From positions 558,001 through 622,000 of the forward strand of contig NZ_VEED01000001.1 in assembly GCF_007678255.1 (NCBI RefSeq): a stretch of DNA of 64,000 nt. Reading direction: 5' to 3'. Position 1 is the stretch's first letter; each line of letters starts with the position of its first letter. The position numbers and the translations under genes are program-made. Below are positions 39,609 through 49,199 of the stretch, piece after piece. The notes below the pieces were generated by a model. That model saw nothing but the letters and a program-made list of their open reading frames with translations, did not search any database and was not told where the DNA came from. This DNA is from Bacillus sp. X1(2014). GTDB lineage: Bacteria; Bacillota; Bacilli; Bacillales_B; DSM-18226.

Positions 39609-41160
39609 TGGACTTTTCCCTTCCTTGCTTATAGTTATGAATGATTGATTTCCTTAACCAATGGTGATCATCTTCTTTTGGGCAATCACTTCGAAAATGC
39701 CCGCCCCTGCTTTCTGTCCGTTTTAACGCTGCATCTGTCATTAGCTTGGCTGTGACCAGCATAAAAATCTTTGTTATCTGTTGAGTGGTACACGTATCTA
39801 AATGGATCGTTTCGGCCTTGAATTGCTGTAACCAAGCTTGCTGTTTTTTCAAATTCACTTCATTACGAACAATTCCCACCCGTTCCATCATCGAATCCTT
39901 AATTTGTTGGACACGCGGTAAATGAACTGGTTTCTCCCCTTTAGGTTGACAATCCTGATGTTTTGTTTTTATTTGGGGACTTTTCCATCCTTCATTTATC
40001 CACTTCGATAACTGTTCCCCTTGAAATAATCCCTCTAACAAGGAATTACTTGCCAGGCGATTGGCACCATGTAAACCTGTACAGGAGGATTCGCCGATCG
40101 CATATAGTCCATTTAGGGAAGATCGTCCGATTAAATCGGTTTTAATTCCGCCCATTAAAAAGTGGCTGCCTGGAGCTACAGGGATTTTCCCATCCGCAAT
40201 CTGGATCCCTTGCTCCTCACATAGGAATGTAATCGAAGGAAATCGCACCCTAAAATCTTCAATGTTGCTTATATCTAAATAGATCTGTTTTCCTTTTTTC
40301 AAGTATTCATAGATTCGTTGGGAGACGACATGCCTCGGTCCGAGATCCTTTAACGGGTGAACCCCCTCCATGATTCGGGTCCCATCTTCTGTAACGAGAA
40401 TGGCACCTTCTCCCCTTACGGCTTCAGAAATTAAGCCGTTTGTTTCTCCGTTTATATATAAGAGCGTCGGATGAAATTGATTAAATTCCATATCGACGAT
40501 GTCCGCGCCGGCTAAATAAGCCATTGCAATCCCATCACCCGAGACGGTTTTGGCGTTAGAAGTGTAAGTATATAGCTGACCACAGCCCCCCGTTGCAATA
40601 ATTACATGATGTCCATAAAATCTTAGGATGGACCCAGTGGCTGTTTTCGCTTTAACACCAATACAAATGTTCTGTTCTCTATTAAGGAGTAATTCATAAG
40701 CGAAGACATTCTCTTCGACATTGATATTTCGCTTTTGCTTGAGCTCAGTGATCAGATACTCCATTACGTTCTTACCCGTAGCATCACCGCCGCCATGAAC
40801 AATTCTCTTCTCACTGTGTGCCCCTTCCATCCCAAGAGACAATTCGCCATGTTGATTTTTATCAAAGATCTCGCCTTGTCGTGCCAGGTTCTTGATAAGT
40901 TCCGGCGCCGCAGTAATAATTTCCTGAACCACCTCTTGATTGTTGTGAAATCTTCCCGCTTCAAGTGTATCGACCACATGCTTAGAGGGGTGGTCGTTCT
41001 CCCCCAGTGCTGCCGCGATCCCGCCTTGAGCTAGATAAGAATTGGCTGTCCTTAATTTTTCCTTTGTGAGTATCCTCACATTTAAATTGCTAGATAATTG
41101 AACAGCCAGCTGTAAAGCGGCTATTCCACTTCCAATTATTAATACATCATCATTTGCCAT
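39577..41160 (-). CDS. nadB: L-aspartate oxidase
   Basis: A 527-residue flavoprotein of the succinate dehydrogenase/fumarate reductase family that oxidises aspartate to iminoaspartate. The FAD-binding start is IIGSGIAALQLA, followed by NSYLAQGGIAAAL, the flavin-binding HGGGDATGKNV and RGEGAILV. The active-site region has GPRHVVSQRIYE and the C-terminal part contains ESSCTGLHGANRLASNSLLEG. The C-terminal helical domain includes the ESRGGHFRSDCP motif. AGGAGG precedes the ATG. It is the first gene of the de novo NAD operon, divergent from the nadS-nadR pair. Confidence 0.97.
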   Translation of the reverse strand: MANDDVLIIGSGIAALQLAVQLSSNLNVRILTKEKLRTANSYLAQGGIAAALGENDHPSKHVVDTLEAGRFHNNQEVVQEIITAAPELIKNLARQGEIFDKNQHGELSLGMEGAHSEKRIVHGGGDATGKNVMEYLITELKQKRNINVEENVFAYELLLNREQNICIGVKAKTATGSILRFYGHHVIIATGGCGQLYTYTSNAKTVSGDGIAMAYLAGADIVDMEFNQFHPTLLYINGETNGLISEAVRGEGAILVTEDGTRIMEGVHPLKDLGPRHVVSQRIYEYLKKGKQIYLDISNIEDFRVRFPSITFLCEEQGIQIADGKIPVAPGSHFLMGGIKTDLIGRSSLNGLYAIGESSCTGLHGANRLASNSLLEGLFQGEQLSKWINEGWKSPQIKTKHQDCQPKGEKPVHLPRVQQIKDSMMERVGIVRNEVNLKKQQAWLQQFKAETIHLDTCTTQQITKIFMLVTAKLMTDAALKRTESRGGHFRSDCPKEDDHHWLRKSIIHNYKQGREKSNEHIETALAT

Positions 41161-41284
41161 GTTGACCCTCCTGACATAACAGGTGTCTTGACATATATAT
41201 TTACATAGAATTAAACTAAAAACAAGTATTTTTATAGAAAAGTAGAATCGCCCGTCCTAAAAAAAATTGAATGGGAGAAGAATC
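41161..41284. promoter_or_regulatory. Divergent nadB / nadS control region with possible NadR site
   Basis: 124 bases between divergent genes. ACAGGTGTCTTGACA (41179-41193) contains a TTGACA that could be a plus-strand -35, with a weak TAAACT at -10. On the minus strand TTGTTT and TAAATA are spaced 16 bases. The word around GTGTCTTGACA resembles my memory of the Bacillus NadR (NiaR) operator of nad genes, but I cannot verify the consensus here. Confidence 0.5.
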
Positions 41285-42436
41285 ATGAAATATTTTGACT
41301 ATGCAGCGACCACTCCACTAGACCCTGAAGCAGCTGAGGTGTATTTAAAAGTGGCAACAGAATACTTTGGTAACTCCAGCAGTCTCCACGATATTGGTGG
41401 ACAATCAGCTGCCTTACTGGAAAATTGCCGAGAAGAATTGGCCAGTCTAATGGGTATAGATAAAAATGGGCTGTTCTTTACAAGTGGCGGAACAGAGGGG
41501 AATTTTTTAGCAATCGAAGCCTTATTGTCCTCCACTAAAAAAGAGGGTAAGCATATAATCGCAGGCATTGCGGAGCATTCATCCATCCATGGAGTCCTTT
41601 CGAGATTAAAGGAAGCTGGATATGAAATCACCCTGCTCCCGCTTAATGAAAACGGCCTGATTGATCAAGAGCAGCTGGTCCATTCAATTAAGCAAGAAAC
41701 CATTCTACTCACCCTGCAGCATGTGAATTCTGAAATTGGCACCATCCAGCCAATCGATAAAATCGCAAAGATTTGCAAGGCCAACGAAATCCATTTCCAC
41801 AGTGATTTTGTTCAGTCGTTTGGAAAAATAGATGTAAAAAGACTAGCTCAACTTGTCAGCAGTTTTACTTTTTCAGGTCATAAAATCTATGGCCCAAAAG
41901 GTATTGGCGGAGTATATGTCGATCCTCAACTCAAATGGGAGCCTTTTTTTCCAGGAAGTTCTCATGAACGCGGATTTCGTCCAGGTACAGTCAATGTTCC
42001 GGCCATTGCTGCGCTGACAGTTGCCGCACAGAAAATAATCGGAAAATTGCCAGAGGATATAAATAGATATGGATTACTGCGGAAAGCTTTTATTGAGACA
42101 CTTGAGCCCATTAAAGATAAGGTGAAAATATATCAAGCAGCCGATGCCTCTCAGCAGCTTGCAAATATCATCGGGCTCCGGATTTCTGGTATTCAGGGTC
42201 AATGGATGATGCTTGAATGCAATCGGCTAGGATTTGCCATTTCAACCGGCAGTGCCTGTCAGGTGGGTATGCAATCCCCGGCAAAAGTGGCCCATGCACT
42301 AGGTTTAACCTCTGATGAAGCAAAAGAATTTATCCGTATTTCTTTTGGTCAATCGACGCGCTTGGAAGATGTAGTCGAACTGGGTGAGAGGATCGTGAAT
42401 ATCGTTCATGCCTTCAAGGCAACTACGGTTATATAA
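41285..42436 (+). CDS. nifS: Cysteine desulfurase linked to NAD synthesis (NifS/NadS type)
   Basis: A 383-residue PLP-dependent desulfurase. The PLP lysine is K200 in FSGHKIYGPKG, the histidine is in AEHSSIHG near residue 97, and the catalytic cysteine is C325 in STGSACQVGMQ. It is clearly distinct from the YrvO-like copy at 4951. In B. subtilis the NifS gene divergent from nadBCA is needed for NadA cluster maturation, and the same arrangement is seen here. ATG 41285 follows GGGAGAAG; the earlier in-frame start at 41267 lacks a site. Confidence 0.94.
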   Translation: MKYFDYAATTPLDPEAAEVYLKVATEYFGNSSSLHDIGGQSAALLENCREELASLMGIDKNGLFFTSGGTEGNFLAIEALLSSTKKEGKHIIAGIAEHSSIHGVLSRLKEAGYEITLLPLNENGLIDQEQLVHSIKQETILLTLQHVNSEIGTIQPIDKIAKICKANEIHFHSDFVQSFGKIDVKRLAQLVSSFTFSGHKIYGPKGIGGVYVDPQLKWEPFFPGSSHERGFRPGTVNVPAIAALTVAAQKIIGKLPEDINRYGLLRKAFIETLEPIKDKVKIYQAADASQQLANIIGLRISGIQGQWMMLECNRLGFAISTGSACQVGMQSPAKVAHALGLTSDEAKEFIRISFGQSTRLEDVVELGERIVNIVHAFKATTVI

Positions 42437-42491
42437 AAAAATTAAACTATGCTAAAATAGGGAAACAGCAATAGAAAATAGGAGGAATTAT

Positions 42492-43031
42492 ATGGTAGAG
42501 CAAAAAAAAATATTGGGAGAAGAAAGGAGGTCTTTCATTTTACAACTGCTAAAAGACAGTCCCGTTCCAGTGACCGGAAGTGAATTAGCCAATCGAACCA
42601 ATGTAAGCAGGCAGGTGATAGTCGGTGATATCACGCTCCTTAAAGCAAAGAATGAACCCATTATTGCAACGAGCCAAGGTTATATTTATTTAAAGCAAAA
42701 CAACAGCACTTATTCCTTTGAAAGGACAATTGCCTGCAGGCATTCACCTAATGACACCGAAAAAGAGCTGAATTTGCTCGTTGACCATGGAGTTTTTGTG
42801 AAGGATGTCAAAATTGAACACAAGGTTTATGGAGATTTGACGGCATCAATTATGGTTTCTAATCGCCAAGAGGTGAAACAATTCATGGCAAACATGCAAA
42901 AGACCAGAGCCTCTTTATTATCGGAACTAACCGAGGGAATCCACCTTCATACGATCTCAGCATCAAGCATCCAAGTCTTAGATGAAGCTGAAAAAGCTTT
43001 AAAAGCAGAAGGCTTTTTAATTGAATCATAA
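42492..43031 (+). CDS. nadR: NAD biosynthesis repressor NadR (NiaR/YrxA)
   Basis: A 179-residue repressor with an N-terminal HTH_11 domain (residues 10-65, SGSELANRTNVSRQVIVGDITLL-like) and a C-terminal 3H domain whose conserved histidines are in CRHSPNDTE, VDHGVFVKDVKIEHKVYGD and EGIHLHTIS. Members bind nicotinic acid as co-repressor and a metal through the 3H histidines. TAGGAGG precedes the ATG. It is 55 bases after nifS and probably represses both divergent nad units. It is closed by the hairpin at 43047. Confidence 0.93.
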   Translation: MVEQKKILGEERRSFILQLLKDSPVPVTGSELANRTNVSRQVIVGDITLLKAKNEPIIATSQGYIYLKQNNSTYSFERTIACRHSPNDTEKELNLLVDHGVFVKDVKIEHKVYGDLTASIMVSNRQEVKQFMANMQKTRASLLSELTEGIHLHTISASSIQVLDEAEKALKAEGFLIES

Positions 43032-43046
43032 GTAAAACCCCACATA

Positions 43047-43070
43047 AAAAGGACCCGATCGGGTCCCTTT
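43047..43070. terminator. Bidirectional terminator between nadR and pheA
   Basis: Perfect GGACCC-GATC-GGGTCC palindrome with A tract before and T tract after, between converging genes. Confidence 0.9.
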
Positions 43071-43074
43071 TAGT

Positions 43075-43929
43075 TTAGTCTAAACTCACCATAACAGATG
43101 GATAACTGCCTAGTATTGTAACACCGCAGCCTAATGCTTCTATTTCTGCTATTGCTCCGGGAATCAACACTTCATCCACTTTCATTTCGAGATCAATAAT
43201 GAAAAAGTAATTGCCAATTCCGGTTTTCATCGGTCTTGATTCAATCTTAGATAAGTTCAATTTTCTCCAAGCAAAGGCGGATAACACCTGATGAAGAGTC
43301 CCAGCGCGATCCGATGGGAGTGTAACCATCAGTGTTGTCTTATAATTGGTTGATCCGCTAATCGCCTGAAAATCAAGTTCTTTCTTAGAGAGAACAACAA
43401 ACCGCGTATGGTTATAATCAAAATCATGTACATTTCTTTTGACAATCGATAACCCGTACTCCTGAGCAGCCAGTTCATTGGCAATTGCTGCAATTTTCAA
43501 ATCAGGGTGTTCCATTACCATTAATGCGGCTGCCGCTGTTGATGAGACGCTTTGAAATGGGACACCTTTTAAATGGTTATGTAGAAATTTATGGCATTGG
43601 GCAATCGCATGGGAGTGGCTGTACACCTTACTGACGTTCTGCCAATTTTCCTGATTATCGGGATGTACCATCAAGTGCTGCTTGATCGGCAAGGTTATTT
43701 CACCAATTATTGGAATTTGGACTTCCTGTGTTAAATAATCGAGTGTAATATTCACAGATCCTTCTAGCGCATTTTCAATTGGAACAACAGCCAATTCAAC
43801 TTCTTTATCAACTATGGCATCCATGCTTGCAGGAATTGTTTGATAGGGCTCATGTTCATATCCTTGAAATACCTTTTTTACGGCTAATTCTGTGAATGTA
43901 GCTTTTGGTCCTAAGTATCCAACTTTCAC
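43075..43929 (-). CDS. pheA: Prephenate dehydratase
   Basis: A 284-residue monofunctional enzyme making phenylpyruvate. The type 2 periplasmic-binding-like catalytic domain starts KVGYLGPKATFTE and holds VVPIENALEGSVN and the catalytic TRF motif (NHTRFVVLS, about 176-184). The regulatory ACT domain (about 200-278) contains LSKIESRPMKTG, the ESRP phenylalanine-binding motif. It starts at GTG 43929 with AAGGAG upstream. It is 57 bases after pheB, with a strong hairpin between. Confidence 0.96.
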   Translation of the reverse strand: MKVGYLGPKATFTELAVKKVFQGYEHEPYQTIPASMDAIVDKEVELAVVPIENALEGSVNITLDYLTQEVQIPIIGEITLPIKQHLMVHPDNQENWQNVSKVYSHSHAIAQCHKFLHNHLKGVPFQSVSSTAAAALMVMEHPDLKIAAIANELAAQEYGLSIVKRNVHDFDYNHTRFVVLSKKELDFQAISGSTNYKTTLMVTLPSDRAGTLHQVLSAFAWRKLNLSKIESRPMKTGIGNYFFIIDLEMKVDEVLIPGAIAEIEALGCGVTILGSYPSVMVSLD

Positions 43930-43962
43930 TGTTTCCCCACTCCTTATTTTTATAAAAAGAGA

Positions 43963-44004
43963 GCTGAGAACAGGTGTAGTTTGTTCTACACACCTGTTCC
44001 CAGC
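43963..44004 (-). terminator. Terminator-like hairpin between pheB and pheA
   Basis: GCTG-GAACAGGTGT-TAG paired with CTA-CACCTGTTC-CAGC. The 3' end of pheB, including its stop codon, forms one arm. On the minus strand TCTCTTTTTAT follows. It should at least partly end transcription before pheA. Confidence 0.7.
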
Positions 44005-44426
44005 ACTTCTACCTTCTCTACAAACTCGAGCTTCCTAAGTTCCTCAAGTAACTCATCTATTTCCATCGTGATGTTTGAAGTGTTTAATGAGAGTGTTACA
44101 TTTGCCCTGCTTTGCAACGGAATCGTTTGGTGAAGGGTAACAATATTGCAGCCTGAGTTTGCAACGACACTGAGCAAGTGGGACAGTGTACCAGAGCGAT
44201 CTTCTAAATGAAAGAAAAGCGAGATAATCTTTTCTTTTTTTATGGTTGAAAAAGGAAAAACAGTATCTCGGTATTTATAAAAGGCGCTTCTGCTTAAATC
44301 TACTTTTTGAACAGCATCCGCAACAGATTCTGCCTTACCTCTTTCCAGCATCTCTTTTACATCAAGCGTTTTCTTCATTGCTTCCGGCAAAACATCTTCA
44401 CGCACTAAGTAAAATTTTTTATCCAT
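43986..44426 (-). CDS. pheB: ACT domain protein PheB (YszB)
   Basis: A 146-residue protein, [17 protein letters not shown] at the N-terminus, a helix-turn-helix-like section ([29 protein letters not shown], about 35-65) and a C-terminal ACT domain (about 70-143, [29 protein letters not shown]). It is the Bacillus PheB/YszB protein, found between obg and pheA; its role is thought to be regulatory but is not proved. ATG 44426 is preferred over a GTG three codons earlier. The short gap (41 bases) to obg suggests one transcript. Confidence 0.9.
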   Translation of the reverse strand: MDKKFYLVREDVLPEAMKKTLDVKEMLERGKAESVADAVQKVDLSRSAFYKYRDTVFPFSTIKKEKIISLFFHLEDRSGTLSHLLSVVANSGCNIVTLHQTIPLQSRANVTLSLNTSNITMEIDELLEELRKLEFVEKVEVLGTGV

Positions 44427-44467
44427 TTTTATCACTCTACCTTACTCTCTTTTGGACACGTTCCCTT

Positions 44468-45763
44468 CTACTCAATAAACTCAAATTCAAACTCCATTAA
44501 TTTCACAATATCCCCGTCTTTTGCTCCTCTTTCCCTCAAGGCTTCATCTACACCAAGACCACGAAGTTGACGTGCAAAACGGCGAACGGACTCTTCTCTC
44601 GAGAAGTCTGTCATTTTAAAGAGTTTATCTGTCTTTTCACCAGAGACGACAAATGTGCCATTCGGTTCTCTTGTAATTTTAAATGCTTCCGGTTCTGCCT
44701 CGTGCTTATAAAGAACACGGTGCACACCCGTTGTTTCCTCTTCATCCTCGTGCTCAAGTGGAAATTCAGGTGTTTCCTCAATCTTATCTGCAACAGCATA
44801 CAATAATTCACGAAGACCTTTTCTTGTTACGGCTGAAATCGGGAAGATTGGATAATCCTCTTCGAGCTGCTCTTTAAACTTTTTCAAATTTTCCTCAGCT
44901 TCCGGCATATCCATCTTATTGGCAACGATAATTTGCGGACGCTCGGTCAATCGCAAATTATATTCACTTAATTCGCGATTGATGGTCTGATAATCCTCAA
45001 ATGGATCTCTGCCTTCCATCGCAGACATATCTATCACATGAACAATCACCCTTGTCCGTTCAATATGCCGCAGGAATTGATGTCCTAAGCCCACACCTTC
45101 ACTTGCCCCTTCAATTAAACCTGGAAGGTCTGCCATAACAAAGCTGCGCCCATCTTCCGTTTCGACCATCCCAAGATTCGGAACAATCGTTGTAAAATGA
45201 TACTCAGCAATTTTCGGTTTTGCCGAAGATACAACGGATAAAAGCGTTGACTTCCCGACACTTGGAAATCCAACAAGGCCGACATCAGCAAGCAGTTTTA
45301 ATTCAAGGATTACTTCCCGCTCTTGACCTGGTTCCCCATTTTCAGAAAGCTCTGGTGCAGGGTTTGCAGGGGTGGCAAATCGTGAATTTCCGCGCCCGCC
45401 ACGGCCGCCTCTGGCGATGATTGCTTGTTGTCCATTTTCAACTAAATCAGCAATTACTTCTTTCGTATCTGCATCAATCACCACTGTTCCAGGCGGTACC
45501 TTGACAATCATATCCTTTGCACCGGCACCATGCTGGTTTTTGGACATGCCATGCTCCCCGCGCGGTGCTTTAAAATGACGCTGATAACGGAAATCCATTA
45601 ATGTGCGCAAGCCTTCATTTACTTCAAAAACAACATTGGCACCTTTCCCGCCATCCCCGCCTGCTGGACCGCCTTTTGGTATATATTTTTCTTTACGGAA
45701 CGCGACCATACCATTACCGCCGTCTCCGCCTTTTACATAAATCTTCGTTTGATCAACAAACAT
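44468..45763 (-). CDS. obg: GTPase Obg (CgtA)
   Basis: A 431-residue ribosome-associated GTPase. The glycine-rich OBG fold covers 1-158 ([20 protein letters not shown] pattern, [14 protein letters not shown]). The G domain has G1 GFPSVGKS, G3 [11 protein letters not shown]4 NKMD and G5 SAV. The C-terminal OCT domain covers about 350-430. In B. subtilis it is essential, acts in 50S maturation and is needed for Spo0A activation, which fits its place next to spo0B. Confidence 0.98.
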   Translation of the reverse strand: MFVDQTKIYVKGGDGGNGMVAFRKEKYIPKGGPAGGDGGKGANVVFEVNEGLRTLMDFRYQRHFKAPRGEHGMSKNQHGAGAKDMIVKVPPGTVVIDADTKEVIADLVENGQQAIIARGGRGGRGNSRFATPANPAPELSENGEPGQEREVILELKLLADVGLVGFPSVGKSTLLSVVSSAKPKIAEYHFTTIVPNLGMVETEDGRSFVMADLPGLIEGASEGVGLGHQFLRHIERTRVIVHVIDMSAMEGRDPFEDYQTINRELSEYNLRLTERPQIIVANKMDMPEAEENLKKFKEQLEEDYPIFPISAVTRKGLRELLYAVADKIEETPEFPLEHEDEEETTGVHRVLYKHEAEPEAFKITREPNGTFVVSGEKTDKLFKMTDFSREESVRRFARQLRGLGVDEALRERGAKDGDIVKLMEFEFEFIE

Positions 45764-45823
45764 CTTATTCCTCCAGTCTGCATTTCAAATCAAAAAATGT
45801 CACGAAAAGAGTCTTAGCTTTTC

Positions 45824-46366
45824 CTATTTTTTTTGATAAGGTATATACACTTCTAATGCGAATTCGCTTTCTGTGAAGTCCTTGACCACGATGTCGAGTA
45901 GACTATATGGTTCTGAAAGGAATTCATTGATAACTTCGCTTTTTATTATTATCCCGCTAAAATCAAAAAAGAAACGAATCCCCTTTGATTCCGGGTCAAT
46001 TGTTACGGATAAATGATTTTCTTGAAACGCTTCAATCGTCTCATTTAAACAGGTAAATAAATGAGATGTCCACTTTGTTAACAGGTTCTCATTGATTGGA
46101 TCAACTTTGGTATCATGAAGGACCTCATATTCAAGTTTAAAAGAAGGATTCTCCCAATTTGATTTTAACAATAGTGAGGCAAACAAAGGCATTTTCAAAT
46201 TTGAAAGCTTTGACTCATGCTGCGCTTCAATAATTATTTCATCGATGACCGCTTTTGCCCGGTCGATTCGGTTTAAATCTAAGTTCCCCTTTATTAGTTG
46301 AAGCCTATTTAACCAATCATGCCGAGCATGCCGCAGCACTTCAACAATATCCCAATCTTTCTCCAT
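45824..46366 (-). CDS. spo0B: Sporulation initiation phosphotransferase Spo0B
   Basis: A 180-residue phosphorelay protein that moves phosphate from Spo0F to Spo0A. It has the histidine-kinase-like dimerisation hairpin at 8-60, with the phosphorylated histidine expected at H16 in RHARHDWLNRLQLIKGN, followed by a degenerate ATPase-like domain lacking N, G1 and G2 boxes, as is normal for Spo0B. GGGAG precedes the ATG. It is upstream of obg on the same strand, 60 bases apart, as in B. subtilis. Confidence 0.94.
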   Translation of the reverse strand: MEKDWDIVEVLRHARHDWLNRLQLIKGNLDLNRIDRAKAVIDEIIIEAQHESKLSNLKMPLFASLLLKSNWENPSFKLEYEVLHDTKVDPINENLLTKWTSHLFTCLNETIEAFQENHLSVTIDPESKGIRFFFDFSGIIIKSEVINEFLSEPYSLLDIVVKDFTESEFALEVYIPYQKK

Positions 46367-46534
46367 ACGTACACTCCCACATTAAGTGTCACAACACTAG
46401 TTTGCTGATAGTATATCAAAAAATGAACCATGAGTAAGCTTATTTTGTGATGAAAGTTAGTTAGAGGCAAAAAGAAGCATCTACGTAGCGTTTCCCGAAG
46501 TATATTATGGAAGGAAAAATTCGCTGGCAAAAAG

Positions 46535-46563
46535 AAAACTCTAACCAATCAGGTTAGAGTTTT
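46535..46563 (-). terminator. Terminator of the rplU-prp-rpmA operon
   Basis: AAAACTCTAACC / GGTTAGAGTTTT hairpin with a 5-base loop just after the rpmA stop. The minus strand continues CTTTTTG. Confidence 0.85.
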
Positions 46564-46573
46564 CAAAGAATCC

Positions 46574-46867
<294 letters not shown>

Positions 46868-47212
46868 TTATTCCACCTCCTGCTTTTTGAAGGTAATCTT
46901 TATGTGCTTTCCGTATTCTTCTTCAATCGACCGTAATGAAACAGCCATTCCTTCGAGAAGAATTTGCACTTTCTCTTGTGTGTTTTCTGGAAGATCTTCA
47001 GGAATCACACAGCGGAGAAAACCATCTGCTCGATGTTCAAGATCAGGAGTGACACCGGTTAGTTCATGCACCGCATTAATCGCACCAACAGATACGGCTG
47101 ATACGCCTGCACAAACAATGTCTTTCCCACGATCTGCAAACAATGCATGTCCGCTCATTTCGAATGATTGAATCGTTCCGGACTGTTTACGATAAATCGT
47201 AATGTTTATCAT
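46868..47212 (-). CDS. prp: Ribosomal-processing cysteine protease Prp
   Basis: A 114-residue protease that trims the N-terminal extension of L27 (and phage proteins in some hosts). The catalytic pair is H22 in MSGHALFADRG and C34 in DIVCAGVSAVS, the same numbering as in the Staphylococcus aureus enzyme. It lies between the L21 and L27 genes, the invariant Firmicute order; its presence matches the extended L27. AAGGTG precedes the ATG. Confidence 0.95.
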   Translation of the reverse strand: MINITIYRKQSGTIQSFEMSGHALFADRGKDIVCAGVSAVSVGAINAVHELTGVTPDLEHRADGFLRCVIPEDLPENTQEKVQILLEGMAVSLRSIEEEYGKHIKITFKKQEVE

Positions 47213-47227
47213 CTATGATTCAACACC

Positions 47228-47536
47228 TTACGCGTTGATTTTTTCGATGACTACTTTAGTGTAAGGTTGACGATGACCTTGCTTCTTACGGTTGTTTTTC
47301 TTCGCCTTGTACTTGAAAACAATGATTTTCTTTTGACGGCCTTGTTTTTCAACTTTAGCTGTAACTGTAGCACCTGCAACAACAGGAGAACCTACTTTTA
47401 CGTTTTCACCGCCAACGAAAAGAACCTTGTCAAAAGTAACTGTTTCACCAGCTTCAACATCTAATTTTTCGATGTAGATAGCTTGGCCTTCTTCAACTTT
47501 CAATTGCTTACCGCCAGTTTCGATAATTGCGTACAT
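47228..47536 (-). CDS. rplU: 50S ribosomal protein L21
   Basis: A 102-residue L21 ([17 protein letters not shown] ... [16 protein letters not shown]). ATG 47536 is preferred over the ATG at 47545 because GGAGG lies at normal distance before it. It is the first gene of rplU-prp-rpmA, behind the L21 leader at 47549-47650, by which its expression is probably controlled. Confidence 0.97.
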   Translation of the reverse strand: MYAIIETGGKQLKVEEGQAIYIEKLDVEAGETVTFDKVLFVGGENVKVGSPVVAGATVTAKVEKQGRQKKIIVFKYKAKKNNRKKQGHRQPYTKVVIEKINA

Positions 47537-47548
47537 GAACTGCACCTC

Positions 47549-47650
47549 CTTATAAACTCAGACTCGCCATACACAGGCGCTTTAAACTTACGTTAAAGAC
47601 TTAGGACCTGTTCTGTGCGGTTGTAGCACGGGTGCGCTACAAACATAACA
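47549..47650 (-). promoter_or_regulatory. Ribosomal protein L21 leader RNA
   Basis: The 5' untranslated region carries the conserved Firmicute L21 leader words CTTTAACGTAAGTTTAAAG and GCGCCTGTGTATGGCG, just before the rplU ribosome binding site. Upstream, TTGTAGCGCACCCGTGCTACAA forms a separate perfect hairpin (GTAGCGCA..TGCTAC). The leader is thought to mediate autogenous control; the ligand protein is inferred from the family. Confidence 0.85.
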
Positions 47651-47655
47651 TTAAA

Positions 47656-47685
47656 ATCCTAACATATTCTAGGCAAAAGTGTCAA
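47656..47685 (-). promoter_or_regulatory. Sigma-A promoter of rplU
   Basis: TTGACA (47685-47680) and TAGGAT (47661-47656) on the minus strand with an 18-base spacer, upstream of the L21 leader. Confidence 0.75.
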
Positions 47686-47701
47686 TAGAATTTTAGGAAG
47701 A

Positions 47702-49165
47702 TCATTTTTCATTCAAACTTTTTTGCGCAATCTCATCAGCACTGCCAAACTGTTTTATCACATAATAATGGCGGTTAGACGGCTGAATCGAAAAAAACAA
47801 CTTAAGATGTAAGAGCTCTTCTAAGGCTTCCCGGTGGGCTTGATTTGGGCCTAGTAGCTGTTCTTTCACCTCAGCGGTCGTTTCCACCAGGACAGCCTCA
47901 AATTCAGTATAGCGGTGCTCTAATAGCTCTCGTTCAAGCCGAAAGCCAACCGTTTCTGGACTGAGAATCCGGCCTGTCCCATCACAGACAGGACATTTCA
48001 CTTCGAGTGCCTCTGAAAGAGTAACCTTTGTTTTCTTTCGAGTTAGTTGCAGAATGCCTAACGGGGTAAAGCCAATAATCTTTGTTCTTTTTTGATCCTT
48101 GGCTAATTCCGATTCGATAAGAGCATGAATAGCCTGCTTGTCCTTTTCACGCTTCATATCGATAAAATCGATGAGGACGATTCCGCCAATATCACGCAGA
48201 CGCAGCTGGCGCACAACTTCCTTCGCAGCCAACTGGTTTGTTTTTAACACCGTTTCCTGATAATCCGTCTTCCCAGAAAATTTGCCTGTGTTCACATCAA
48301 TAATCGTCAGCGCTTCCGTTTCATCAAAAATTAGGTAGGCACCATGTTCAAGCCAGACAATCCGTTTGAGGGCTTTATCAATTTCATGCTCGATATTATG
48401 TACTGAAAAAATATTCTCTTTTCCATTGTAATAACTATGTTTAACCTGATTATTTCGCTCTTCAGCCAGCTTTTTTAGTGATAAGTCATCGACGATTACT
48501 TCTCCGTCTTTCATTCTCCCCACATTGTCCAAGATTATTTCGATGAAAGTATCTTTTTGAAAAATAATCCCTGGCTTTTTAAGGCCTGCCGTTTTCTGCA
48601 ACAGTTGTTGATACTGCTCGCGCAGGTTTGTTAGTTCAGAATGTATTTCTTCTTCGCTACTAGTAGGGGAGGAAGTTCGAAAAATCATCCCTTCTTCGTC
48701 GGTTTTTAAGTGACTGCCGATTCGGCGTAGTGCTGCTTGCTGCCTATCATCAGCAATTTTTTTTGAAACGGCCACATAACGACCCTTGGGCATGTAAATC
48801 AGATTAGGCCCCGAGATTTCAATAATCCCCGTTGCTCGGGCACCTTTCGTGCCGGTCGCATCCTTGTCAACTTGAACAAGCATTTTTTCTCCTTGATGGA
48901 CGAACGAGCTGACGTTTTTTTGTTTATCTTGTGATAAGAGATACGAAGGAAGCACATCCCGGTGTAAATACGCATTTTTATCCTCGCCTATATCAATAAA
49001 CACGGCATTCATGCCGGGTAATACTTTCGTCACAGTCCCAAAATAAATATTACCGACCAGTGATCGATGTTCTGGCCGGTCAAATACGATATTTTCCACA
49101 CGGTTATCTTTTATATAAGCCAATCGCTTTTCCCGTGAGTTGTAGTTAACTATTAATGTTTCCAA
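47702..49165 (-). CDS. rng: RNase E/G family ribonuclease
   Basis: A 487-residue endoribonuclease of the RNase G size class, without the long C-terminal degradosome scaffold of RNase E. The S1 domain is at about 35-125 (GNIYFGTVTKVLPGMNAVFIDIG). The DNase I-like catalytic domain carries the magnesium aspartates in IIDVNTGKFSG and VLIDFIDM. The zinc-link motif CPVCDGTG is near residue 395. It starts at TTG 49165 with GAGGTC upstream. B. subtilis 168 has no RNase E/G, so this is a difference from the model strain. It lies between spoIVFB and rplU. Confidence 0.94.
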   Translation of the reverse strand: METLIVNYNSREKRLAYIKDNRVENIVFDRPEHRSLVGNIYFGTVTKVLPGMNAVFIDIGEDKNAYLHRDVLPSYLLSQDKQKNVSSFVHQGEKMLVQVDKDATGTKGARATGIIEISGPNLIYMPKGRYVAVSKKIADDRQQAALRRIGSHLKTDEEGMIFRTSSPTSSEEEIHSELTNLREQYQQLLQKTAGLKKPGIIFQKDTFIEIILDNVGRMKDGEVIVDDLSLKKLAEERNNQVKHSYYNGKENIFSVHNIEHEIDKALKRIVWLEHGAYLIFDETEALTIIDVNTGKFSGKTDYQETVLKTNQLAAKEVVRQLRLRDIGGIVLIDFIDMKREKDKQAIHALIESELAKDQKRTKIIGFTPLGILQLTRKKTKVTLSEALEVKCPVCDGTGRILSPETVGFRLERELLEHRYTEFEAVLVETTAEVKEQLLGPNQAHREALEELLHLKLFFSIQPSNRHYYVIKQFGSADEIAQKSLNEK

Positions 49166-49199
49166 ACAAGCGACCTCACTTTTTTCTTTTTATTATACC

